A stretch of 64,000 nucleotides of DNA, from positions 1,612,001-1,676,000 of the forward strand of contig NZ_CP009555.1 in assembly GCF_000959365.1 (NCBI RefSeq), read 5' to 3'. The notes below the pieces were generated by a model. The model saw only the letters and a list, made by a program, of their open reading frames with translations, had not been told where the DNA came from and did no database searches. Below are positions 56,985 through 64,000 of this stretch, one piece after another (positions within the stretch are counted from its first letter, which is position 1; each line of letters starts with the position of its first letter). The DNA comes from Burkholderia oklahomensis C6786 (GTDB lineage: Bacteria > Pseudomonadota > Gammaproteobacteria > Burkholderiales > Burkholderiaceae). The position numbers were made by a program, and so were the translations under genes.

Positions 56985-57332
56985 TCATTTGCACATCAGC
57001 TTCAACGTCTTCCGCCCGTCGATCCGGTAATCGCAGCGATTCACCCGGTCGGCGAGCTTGACGTCCGTCGTCCGGCCGTCCGCGTATTTGCAGCGGACCG
57101 TCACGTAACGGCCGGCGTCGTACACGTACCCGAGTTGCCAGTTGCCTGTGCGCTCGCCGCCCTCGTCGGGAACCAGCGTCGCCATCTCGCTCGGCGCGCC
57201 GTCGAACACGTCGACGTAGCGCAGCGGGCTTTCCGCCCGCACCGGGCACACTTCCGCCGTCGTGCCGGATGCGCTCGCGCAGCCGTAGAACGACATCGCC
57301 AGCAACACGCCGGCCGCTTTACTCCACGACAT
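56985..57332 (-). CDS. STY0301-family protein, probable immunity protein to the upstream amidase effector
   Basis: 115 residues. A lipoprotein-like or cleaved signal (AAGVLLAMSFYGC) is followed by a small beta domain with FDGAPSEMATLVPDE (about 43) and a C-terminal Cys pair (VRCKY, NRCDY, LMCK). The start overlaps the effector stop by 14 bases. An alternative ATG at 57347 adds five residues. Periplasmic location and tight coupling suit an immunity role (Tai2-type), an inference from family and context. Confidence 0.75.
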   Translation of the reverse strand: MSWSKAAGVLLAMSFYGCASASGTTAEVCPVRAESPLRYVDVFDGAPSEMATLVPDEGGERTGNWQLGYVYDAGRYVTVRCKYADGRTTDVKLADRVNRCDYRIDGRKTLKLMCK

Positions 57333-57756
57333 GGAAATTGTCCCCATTGTTCGACCGGCCGTGCGCGCCCCAGCGCAGCAGCCGTTGCTTGACCGGTTGC
57401 GGGCTGGGCGGCGTCACGAACTGGTCGTAGACCAGGATGCCCGCCGCCGACTGGCTCACGTAAATCGCCGCGTGGCCCTCGTAGTTGCCCGCGGCGTTGA
57501 ACGTCGCGATCACGGTCCCCGGCACGATCGACGTGCCGCCCTTGACTTGCGCTCCCTTGCGCCATTGCACGGTCATGGGCAGCGCCGGGCATACGCGCTT
57601 CACGTACGACACGCACTGGCCGCACAGGTCGCGGCCCGACGTGTTGCGACCCGACGGCGCGGTATCGAATGGCCCGAGGTTGGACGTCGGCGCGCACGTC
57701 CATTTGCCGACGGGTGCGTTCGGGTTGTTCAGGTAGTGGGTCGACACATAAGGCAT
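57319..57756 (-). CDS. BPSL0067-family cysteine amidase, T6SS peptidoglycan effector (Tae2-like)
   Basis: 145 residues of NlpC/P60-like fold. The catalytic Cys is in SGRDLCGQCVSYVKRV (about 45-48) and the His in NYEGHAAIYVS (about 96). No signal peptide, as expected for a type VI secreted toxin. I recall the B. thailandensis relative as Tae2, which cleaves peptidoglycan cross-links; that assignment is from memory. The adjacent STY0301-family gene is its presumed immunity. No T6SS structural genes are in the window. The ATG has GAGGA upstream. Confidence 0.8.
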   Translation of the reverse strand: MPYVSTHYLNNPNAPVGKWTCAPTSNLGPFDTAPSGRNTSGRDLCGQCVSYVKRVCPALPMTVQWRKGAQVKGGTSIVPGTVIATFNAAGNYEGHAAIYVSQSAAGILVYDQFVTPPSPQPVKQRLLRWGAHGRSNNGDNFHVVE

Positions 57757-58188
57757 GGTTTCCTCGGAGTGGAATGGAATTCGAATTATTACGACCAGCC
57801 AAGCGAACCGGATTGTCGGGCAGATGCCGAAAACGATCAACTGCCGCGACAATTGGACAAACTTCTTGCATCGCTGTGCCATTCGCACCGCGCGTCGGTC
57901 GATCATGACGGCGCGCATCGCGTGAGGCCGACGGCGCGGCACGTCGGCCTCGAGACCGCGGAATCGACGCGATCCGGCTCGTCCGCCGGCACGTGGCCGA
58001 GCTCACCCAACGCGCTTGTCCGCATCGTGGAATAGACCGGCGCGCCGATTCGTTTACCTGTCGAGCGTCCCTTTGCGCGGAGCGACGCTTCGCGAAATGC
58101 GCTCGCAAACATCGATAACGACAGGCAGGACGACGCCGGCCGACACGCCGCGCGTCGGCATTCCGGGGTGTCCATTCAGAGCCCTATC
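57757..58188. other. Intergenic stretch
   Basis: No supported gene. It should hold the effector promoter on the minus strand and the 58189 promoter on the plus strand. Confidence 0.4.
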
Positions 58189-58650
58189 ATGAACAAGCTG
58201 ATCCGTTGCGGAGCCGCGCTGATTTGCGCAGGTTTATCCGTATCCGCATGCGCGCAAACCTATGACGGCTCGACCGCGCCGTTCGACACGTCCGACTGCC
58301 GAGCGATCACCGGGCAAGCGGAAATCGACGGCACGATGCAGCAGGTCGTCGGACGCGCGTGCCTGCAAAGCGACGGAACATGGCAGCTCGTCCAGAACGA
58401 GGACGGCAGCGTGATGTGGTATCCCGTCGCCGCGTACCCGTATCCCGATCCGTGGTACTGGAGCACGCCGTTCTTCGTCGTCGGCGGCACGTCATTCGTC
58501 TTCGTCGACCGCTTCCACCACTTCCACCGGTTCCATCATTTTCATCCGATGACGCCAAGCCACATCGGTCCGCCGATGGGCGGCGGCTTTCATCATGGGA
58601 TATCGCACGGCGGCGGCATGAGCCGATCCGGCGGAATGCTGCGGCACTAG
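58189..58650 (+). CDS. Secreted His-rich protein
   Basis: 153 residues. A signal peptide with a possible lipobox (LSVSAC, Cys about 21) is followed by a short beta domain (GTMQQVVGRACLQSDGTWQLV). The remainder is aromatic and His-rich with HHFHRFHHFHP (about 110-120) and a Gly/His tail. The His cluster suggests metal binding. Not recognised further. Confidence 0.68.
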   Translation: MNKLIRCGAALICAGLSVSACAQTYDGSTAPFDTSDCRAITGQAEIDGTMQQVVGRACLQSDGTWQLVQNEDGSVMWYPVAAYPYPDPWYWSTPFFVVGGTSFVFVDRFHHFHRFHHFHPMTPSHIGPPMGGGFHHGISHGGGMSRSGGMLRH

Positions 58651-58844
58651 CGCGCCAAACGAACGAAACGACGCGTGCGCAATCTCCCGCCGTGGGCATC
58701 GCCCGGCGGGGCGCAACGATCGCGTTTCCCGCGCCGGAACGTGACGAAAGCACGTGACATCCATGTCCTCACGGCGCGCGGAAGCAATCGTCGCATCCGG
58801 TTTTGTTTCTGCGCGCCGCCTGTCCGTCATTTGGGAGAACTCGT

Positions 58845-59378
58845 ATGAAGATCATCACGAGACGATGGCTCGCCGCGCTGGCGCTCGCGAGCGGCGCCGT
58901 CTGGGCGCAGGGCGCGGGGCCGACCGATCCGCAGATCGCCGCGATCGTCGCGACGGCCAATCAGGTCGACATCGATGCCGGCAAGCTCGCCGAATCGCGA
59001 TCCATGTCGAAAGACGTGAAGGCGTTCGCGCAACGCATGGTCGCCGATCACGGCAGCGTCAATCAGGCCGCCGCCGATCTGCTGCACAAACTGAACGTCG
59101 CGCCGGAAGACAACGCGACGAGCCGCAGCCTCAAGCAAGGCGGCGACGAGAACCTCGCGAATCTGAAGAAGCTGCACGGCGCGGCGTTCGACAGCGCGTA
59201 CATCGCCCACGAAGTGGCCTACCATGAAACGGTACTGGACGCGCTCGACAAGACGCTGATCCCGAACGCGAAGAACGACGAGCTGAAGGCGCTGCTCGTC
59301 AAGGCGCGGCCGGTGTTCGTCGCGCATCTGGATCATGCGAAGCACTTGCAGGCGTCGCTGGGAAAGAGCGGTGGCTGA
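58845..59378 (+). CDS. DUF4142 family secreted protein
   Basis: 177 residues. A signal peptide (cleavage near VWAQ) precedes a four-helix DUF4142 domain (ferritin-like fold; ANQVDIDAGKLAESRS, FAQRMVADHGSVNQ, AYHETVLDALDKTLIP). GGGAG precedes the ATG. It is probably first in a three-gene unit with the cupredoxin and the ECF sigma factor; the cupredoxin start overlaps its stop. Confidence 0.85.
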   Translation: MKIITRRWLAALALASGAVWAQGAGPTDPQIAAIVATANQVDIDAGKLAESRSMSKDVKAFAQRMVADHGSVNQAAADLLHKLNVAPEDNATSRSLKQGGDENLANLKKLHGAAFDSAYIAHEVAYHETVLDALDKTLIPNAKNDELKALLVKARPVFVAHLDHAKHLQASLGKSGG

Positions 59379-59748
59379 GTGTCTGCGTGCCGGATCGGCA
59401 CATCCGCGCCGCAGCGCGCCCACGAGCGGATTCGTGCTCGCATGCGCGCTGCTGGCGGGCGCGGGTTTCGCGGCGACGGCAAGCGTCGCCGCAGCGGCCG
59501 GCACGCACGTCGTCGTCATCGAGGGCATGCGCTTCATTCCGCAGACGTTGACCGTGCATCGCGGAGACCGCGTCGAATGGGTGAACCGGGATCTCGTTCC
59601 GCATACCGCGAGCGCGACGTCGGACGCGTTCGATTCGGGCAGCATCGCGCCGGGCGCGCGATGGCGCTACGTCGCCAGCAAGCGCGGCGATTATCCGTAT
59701 CAGTGCCAGCTTCATCCGACGATGCGGGCCACGCTGATCGTCCGGTGA
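59371..59748 (+). CDS. Cupredoxin-domain periplasmic copper protein
   Basis: 125 residues. A signal/anchor segment (GFVLACALLAGAGFAATASV) precedes a plastocyanin/amicyanin-like domain. Type-1 copper ligands are visible: His in LVPHTASA, then Cys, His and Met in YQCQLHPTM. The GTG start at 59371 overlaps the DUF4142 stop by 8 bases and has GGAAAGAG upstream. It likely carries electrons or buffers copper in the periplasm. Confidence 0.85.
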   Translation: MAECLRAGSAHPRRSAPTSGFVLACALLAGAGFAATASVAAAAGTHVVVIEGMRFIPQTLTVHRGDRVEWVNRDLVPHTASATSDAFDSGSIAPGARWRYVASKRGDYPYQCQLHPTMRATLIVR

Positions 59749-59791
59749 GGCGGCGTCCGGCGACGCGGCTCGATAACACGAGGCGTTCACG

Positions 59792-60487
59792 ATGACGAAA
59801 TCCGCCATGGCGTTCGCGCCAAACGATGCGGACGACGAACGATCGCTCGCTCGCCGCATCGCCGCAGGCGAACGGTCCGCATTCGAGCTTCTGATGCGCC
59901 GCTACAACCGGTGCCTCTTTCGCGTCGCGCGCGCGACGCTGCGCTCCAACGCGGATGCGGAAGATGCGCTGCAGGAAGCTTATTTGTCGGCGTACCGCTC
60001 GATCGGCCAGTTTCGCGGCGACGCCACGCTCCTCACGTGGCTCTCGCGGCTCGTGCTCAACGAATGCTTCGTGCGTCTGCGCCGGCAGGCGCGCCGCCAA
60101 CGCGTCGCCCCGATAGTCGATATGAATGCCGAATCCGAAATCGACGCGATGAGCACGCACGATCCCGATCCGTCGTATCAGGCCGCGGCGCGCGCCGAGC
60201 TGCGCGGCATGCTCGAACAGAAGCTCGAGCGGCTGCCGTACGCGTTTCGGATCGTGTTCGTGCTGCGTTCGGTCGAAGAGCTGAGCGTCGACGAAACCGC
60301 GAGCTGCCTCGGCATTCCCGAGGCGACGGTGCGCAGCCGTCATTTCCGCGCGAAGCGCCTGCTGCGCGAAGCGCTCGCCCGCGAAGTCGATCTCGCCGAG
60401 CGCGACGTGTTCGAATTCGGCGGCGGCGATTGCGATCGTCTCGTCGCGGCGGCCATGCGACGGCTGACGAGCGAATCCGGACGATAG
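59792..60487 (+). CDS. ECF RNA polymerase sigma factor
   Basis: 231 residues: region 2 (about 25-95; RYNRCLFRVARATLRSNADA, AYLSAYRSIGQFRG) and region 4 with its helix-turn-helix (about 165-205; SVDETASCLGIPEATVRSRHF). No anti-sigma gene follows. It lies 43 bases after the cupredoxin gene and may control the copper/DUF4142 unit. The only anti-sigma remnant nearby is the truncated gene at 56.3 kb. Confidence 0.9.
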   Translation: MTKSAMAFAPNDADDERSLARRIAAGERSAFELLMRRYNRCLFRVARATLRSNADAEDALQEAYLSAYRSIGQFRGDATLLTWLSRLVLNECFVRLRRQARRQRVAPIVDMNAESEIDAMSTHDPDPSYQAAARAELRGMLEQKLERLPYAFRIVFVLRSVEELSVDETASCLGIPEATVRSRHFRAKRLLREALAREVDLAERDVFEFGGGDCDRLVAAAMRRLTSESGR

Positions 60488-60825
60488 CGTCGGTTGCCGG
60501 CTGACGCGACTCGATGCCGGCGAAACCGCACGGGACAGCGACGATCGATCGCGCGCCGTGCGAAAGAACATGCCGGCGCGCGTCCCCCACATCGGACTGC
60601 GGCGCACGGCGCTCGCTGCGTCGCAGGTTTCCTTTCCGACGGTCTCGCGACCGTTACGCAACCGTCGCCCCGAGCACGCCGCGGCGTCCGGGCCAACCGC
60701 GCGCTGCCGCCGACGCGCGGCGCGCCATCCCCCCGTTCATCGACACGCCGCCGCACGGCGACGAGCAGCGCAAGCGCCAACTTGGTCCGATGATTCGCCG
60801 ATCCGGCGATACGATACGCGCCCGT
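60488..60825. other. Intergenic stretch
   Basis: Between the convergent sigma-factor and CoA-transferase genes. Short open frames on both strands lack start signals or resemblance; no hairpin with a T run found. Confidence 0.45.
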
Positions 60826-61959
60826 CTACGCCTTCGCGACGAGCGCCGCGATCTCGTCTTGCCCGAATCCCGCTTCGCGCAGAATCGCGGCGCTATCCCC
60901 GCCGCGCCGCGGCACCGCGCCGGGCTGCGCATTCGGCGAACCGGAAAACCGCGGCGCAGGCGCCGCCTGCAGCACGCCGTCGCGCTCCGCGTAGACGCCG
61001 CGCGCCGCGAGGTGCGGATGCGACTTCGCTTCGACCGGACTCAGCACCGGCGCGAAGCACACGTCGGTGCCTTCCATCAGCGCGATCCAATGCGCGCGCG
61101 GCCGGCTCGCGAACACCGCCGCGAGCCGCTCGCGCAGCCGCGGCCAGCGGCTCGCGTCGTATTGATTCCGGAACTCGTCGTCGCCGGCCAGATCGAGCTT
61201 GTCCAGAAGCAGCGCGTAGAACTGCGGCTCGAGCGCGCCGACGCTGACATAGCCGCCGCACGCGCAGCGATAGCTGCCGTACCAGTGCGGACCGTCGAGC
61301 AAGCCCTTGCCGCGCTCCATCGGCTGGAAACCCGCCGCATGGATCGACAGCAGCAGGTTCATCAGATTCGCGCTGCCGTCGACGATCGCCGCGTCGACGA
61401 CCTGCCCCCTCCCGCGCGAGCGCGCATCCAGGATGCCCGCGAGCACGCCCATCGCGAGATACAGCGCGCCGCCGCCGAGATCGCCGACGAGCGTCGGCGG
61501 CGCCAGCGGCGCGTCGCCCGGCTGCCCCGCGTACCACAGCGCGCCGGACAGGCCGATGTAGTTGATGTCGTGTCCCGCCGCATCGGCGAGCGGCCCGTCC
61601 TGGCCCCAGCCCGTCATCCGTCCGTACACGAGCTTCGGATTGCGCCCGACGCATGCGTCGGGCCCGAGGCCGAGCCGCTCCATCACGCCGGGGCGCATGC
61701 CTTCGATCAGCGCGTCGGCGGTCTCGACGAGCCGCAGCACCGCATCGACCGCCGCCGGCTGCTTGAGATCGAGCGCGAGCGAGCGCTTGCCGCGATTGAA
61801 GATCGCGCGACGGCCGAGATCGAGCGGATCGCCGTCGCGGCCGGCCGTTCGCTCGACGAGGATCACGTCGGCGCCCATGTCGGCGAGCAGCATTCCGCAG
61901 AACGGCGCCGGGCCCAGTCCAGCGATTTCGACGATTCGGATTCCGTGCAAAGGGCCCAT
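60826..61959 (-). CDS. CaiB/BaiF CoA-transferase family protein, alpha-methylacyl-CoA racemase-like
   Basis: 377 residues of CoA-transferase family III. The opening IVEIAGLGPAPFCGMLLADM and the phrases GRMTGWGQDGPLA and GHDINYIGLSG (catalytic Asp in GHD, near 155) match alpha-methylacyl-CoA racemases, which epimerise 2-methyl-branched acyl-CoAs. This suits its place beside the fatty-acid oxidation gene. The ATG at 61959 gives the family N-terminus. Confidence 0.88.
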   Translation of the reverse strand: MGPLHGIRIVEIAGLGPAPFCGMLLADMGADVILVERTAGRDGDPLDLGRRAIFNRGKRSLALDLKQPAAVDAVLRLVETADALIEGMRPGVMERLGLGPDACVGRNPKLVYGRMTGWGQDGPLADAAGHDINYIGLSGALWYAGQPGDAPLAPPTLVGDLGGGALYLAMGVLAGILDARSRGRGQVVDAAIVDGSANLMNLLLSIHAAGFQPMERGKGLLDGPHWYGSYRCACGGYVSVGALEPQFYALLLDKLDLAGDDEFRNQYDASRWPRLRERLAAVFASRPRAHWIALMEGTDVCFAPVLSPVEAKSHPHLAARGVYAERDGVLQAAPAPRFSGSPNAQPGAVPRRGGDSAAILREAGFGQDEIAALVAKA

Positions 61960-62039
61960 GCCCGCTCCCGTGAGGTTCGATATTTTCGGCGCGATACGGC
62001 GTCGCATCGCGATGCGACGCCGCGCCGGCCGCGGTTCGG

Positions 62040-62090
62040 CAACGCGACGCGTGCGACACGACGCGACACGACACGATGCGACGCAACCTC
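62040..62090. repeat. Degenerate CGACA/GCGACGC low-complexity tract
   Basis: Irregular alternating gcgac and acgac words between the racemase-like and fadJ-like genes. Imperfect, so I call low complexity and not a clean tandem array. Confidence 0.55.
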
Positions 62091-62173
62091 ACCCGTCACG
62101 CAGTACGCCGCACGCGACGCGATTCCGCGCGCGGCGTGACGCCCGGCGCGCCACGCGCCCCCAAACGCCCGGC

Positions 62174-64000
62174 TCAGTAGAAGGTTCGCCGCTCGGCGGC
62201 CATCTCGCGCAGCAGCGCCGGCACGGCGAAGCGCGCGCCGTGCTGCGCCGCGAGACGATCGCACGTCGCGACGAACGCGTCCATCCCGACGCCGTGAATG
62301 TGCGAGATCGGCCCGCCGCGAAACGCCGGGAAGCCCCAGCCGAGAATCGCGCCGACGTCCGCGTCGCGGGCCGTCGTCAGCACGCGCTCCGCGAGGCAGC
62401 GCACGGTCTCGACCGCCTGCACCGTCACCAGCCGGTCGATCAGCGTCTTCACGTCCGGCTGCTCGGCCGCGACCGGGAACTCGTCCGTGAGCCCCGGCCA
62501 CAGCGCCTTCCTGCCGCCATTCGCAGGATAGTCGTAATAGCCTTGCCCCGCTTTCCGGCCGAGCCGCCCGAGCTCGACCATCCGCGCGGCCACGTCCTCG
62601 CCGGGCCGCGCGACGTACGCGTCGCCGAGATCGGCGCGCGTCTGCTTCGTGATCTTGTGGATCAGCTCGCTCGACACCTCGTCGGTCAACGCGAGCGGCC
62701 CGACCGGCATCCCGGCGAGCAGCCCGGCGTTCTCGATCAGCGCGGGCGCGACGCCCTCGGCGAGCATCGCAAGCCCCTCGAGCACGTACGTCGAGAACAC
62801 GCGGCTCGTGTAGAAGCCGCGCGAGTCGTTGACGACGATCGGCGTCATGCCGACCGTCTTCACGTAGTCGAGCGCGCGCGCGAGCGTCTCGTCGCTCGTG
62901 TCGCGGCCGACGATCACTTCGACGAGCGGCATCTTGTCGACGGGCGAGAAGAAATGCAGGCCGATGAAGTTCGCCGGCCGTGCGCTCGCCTGCGCCAACC
63001 CCGTGATCGGCAGCGTCGACGTGTTCGACGCGAAGAGCGCGTCCGGCGCGAGCACCGCTTCGCTCTTGCGCGTGACGTCGGCCTTGATCGCGCGATCCTC
63101 GAACACCGCTTCGATCACGAGCTCCGCGCCGTCGAGGCGCGCGAAGTCGGTCGTCGGCGTGATCTTCGCGACGAGCGCGTCGGCCTTCTCCTGCGTGAGC
63201 CGGCCGCGCTGAACCTGCTTGTCGACGAGCTTGCGCGAATAGTCCTTGCCGCGCGCGGCCGCTTCGTCGCTCGTGTCGATCAGCACGACGTCGAGCCCCG
63301 CCTTCGCGCTCACGTACGCGATGCCCGCGCCCATCATCCCCGCGCCGAGCACGCCGATCTTCCGGTAGCGCTGCGTCGGCACGCCGGCCGGCCGCGCGGC
63401 GAGCTTGTTCGCCTCGTTCATCCCGAAGAACAGCGTGCGGATCATCGCCTTCGCTTCCGGCGACAGCACCGCCTTCACGAAGTAGCGCGCTTCCGTCTTC
63501 AGGCCCGTGTCGAGGTCCGTCAGCAGACCTTCGTACACGCACGACAGGATGCTCGCGACGGCTGGATAGTTGCCGTACGTCTTCTGCCGCGCGAGCGCGT
63601 TCGCCGCCATGAACACCTGCTGGACGGCCGGGTGCGTCACCGCGCCGCCCGGAATCTTGAAGCCCTTCGCATCCCACGGCTGCGTCGCGGTGCGGCGGCT
63701 CGCGTCGAGCAGCCACGCGCGCGCGGCGGCGATCTCTTCGCCCGCCGGCACGACCGCGTGCACGATGCCCGCCTTCAGCGCGTCGGCCGCCTTCAGCCGC
63801 TTGCCTTCGAGCAAGAGCGGCAGCGACGCCTGAATGCCGATCAGGCGCGGCAGGCGCTGCGTGCCGCCGCCGCCCGGCAACAGGCCGAGCGTCACTTCGG
63901 GCAGCCCGAAGCGCGCCTTCGGGTTGTCGGCCGCGACGCGATAATGGCCCGCGAGCGCGATCTCCAATCCGCCGCCGAGCGCCGAGCCCGGCATCGCGAT
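62174..64000 (-). CDS. 3-hydroxyacyl-CoA dehydrogenase / enoyl-CoA hydratase (FadJ/FadB-like; 5' end outside the window)
   Basis: 609 residues visible and the frame is open at the right edge, so the N-terminus is missing. The hydratase part shows GGGLEIALAGHYRVA and FGLPEVTLGLLPGGGGTQRLPR (the catalytic Glu lies in LPEV). The dehydrogenase part starts with the NAD loop GVLGAGMMGAGIAYVSAKAG and continues with the HAD pair SSTLPITG-type and IGLHFFSPVDKMPL. A C-terminal second 3HCDH domain shows GWGFPAFRGGPI. It oxidises acyl-CoA in beta-oxidation. Confidence 0.95.
   Translation of the reverse strand: MAMPGSALGGGLEIALAGHYRVAADNPKARFGLPEVTLGLLPGGGGTQRLPRLIGIQASLPLLLEGKRLKAADALKAGIVHAVVPAGEEIAAARAWLLDASRRTATQPWDAKGFKIPGGAVTHPAVQQVFMAANALARQKTYGNYPAVASILSCVYEGLLTDLDTGLKTEARYFVKAVLSPEAKAMIRTLFFGMNEANKLAARPAGVPTQRYRKIGVLGAGMMGAGIAYVSAKAGLDVVLIDTSDEAAARGKDYSRKLVDKQVQRGRLTQEKADALVAKITPTTDFARLDGAELVIEAVFEDRAIKADVTRKSEAVLAPDALFASNTSTLPITGLAQASARPANFIGLHFFSPVDKMPLVEVIVGRDTSDETLARALDYVKTVGMTPIVVNDSRGFYTSRVFSTYVLEGLAMLAEGVAPALIENAGLLAGMPVGPLALTDEVSSELIHKITKQTRADLGDAYVARPGEDVAARMVELGRLGRKAGQGYYDYPANGGRKALWPGLTDEFPVAAEQPDVKTLIDRLVTVQAVETVRCLAERVLTTARDADVGAILGWGFPAFRGGPISHIHGVGMDAFVATCDRLAAQHGARFAVPALLREMAAERRTFY

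Noticed and set aside
60494..62139. Long plus-strand frames over the racemase-like gene
   Set aside because: Antisense shadows of the CoA-transferase family gene.

Overview
The window is high-GC beta-proteobacterial chromosome, most likely chromosome 1 of a Burkholderia of the pseudomallei group (B. pseudomallei / mallei / thailandensis relatives). This rests on the gene order rpmH-rnpA-yidD-yidC-mnmE facing dnaA-dnaN-gyrB, an mrdA-rodA pair with a long Ala/Pro-rich PBP2 tail, the rsmB-DUF4390-ntrYX block, and an effector/immunity pair of the BPSL0067/STY0301 families downstream of gyrB. The species cannot be fixed from sequence alone. I see no insertion sequence, integrase, CRISPR array or rRNA.

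Layout. 1-2.9 kb: end of mrdA (PBP2) and rodA, cell elongation. 3.1-4.7 kb: a Sel1-repeat protein overlapping an HpcH/HpaI aldolase. 5.4-7.4 kb: queC-queE-queD for 7-deazaguanine synthesis. 7.7 kb: tRNA-Phe. 7.8-13 kb: rsmB, DUF4390, ntrY-like kinase and an NtrX-like regulator without its AAA+ domain, read as one tightly packed unit. 13.6-16.8 kb: htpX, a LysE exporter, fmt and def. 17-21.5 kb: dprA, a thioredoxin-like protein and topB. 21.7-25.7 kb: a LysR regulator divergent from a 2-hydroxyacid dehydrogenase, a patatin and a hotdog thioesterase. 25.9 kb: tRNA-Lys. 26-30 kb: a polyamine locus (periplasmic binding protein, HDAC-like acetylpolyamine amidohydrolase, a broken aguB) divergent from a LysR gene. 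30-38 kb: small envelope proteins, a sigma-70 family factor, gshA, and alkA-ada. 38.3 kb: a candidate small RNA. 38.5-46 kb: accessory small and secreted proteins, speG and mnmE. 46-55.6 kb: a HTH regulator, yidC-yidD-rnpA-rpmH, then dnaA-dnaN-gyrB. 55.7-60.5 kb: degraded cytochrome b561 and anti-sigma genes, a T6SS amidase-type effector with its immunity protein, copper/stress proteins and an ECF sigma factor. 60.8-64 kb: a CoA-transferase/racemase and a fadJ-like fatty-acid oxidation gene that runs off the end.

Two themes stand out beyond the housekeeping genes. First, short tandem repeats are frequent: 24 bp x4 inside mrdA, 7 bp x9, 8 bp x20, and 7 bp x4 plus 6 bp x7. These look like typical variable-number loci. 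Second, several accessory genes are broken by out-of-frame internal deletions or frameshifts (aguB, cytochrome b561, a small lipoprotein, an anti-sigma factor), which points to ongoing gene decay.

The most interesting items are a compact, promoter-to-terminator small-RNA candidate carrying two copies of an anti-Shine-Dalgarno motif (38332-38429), the NtrX-type regulator that has lost its sigma-54 interaction domain, the effector/immunity pair at 57-57.8 kb, two small genes of 56 and 51 codons, and strong inverted repeats in the leaders of dnaA and gyrB.
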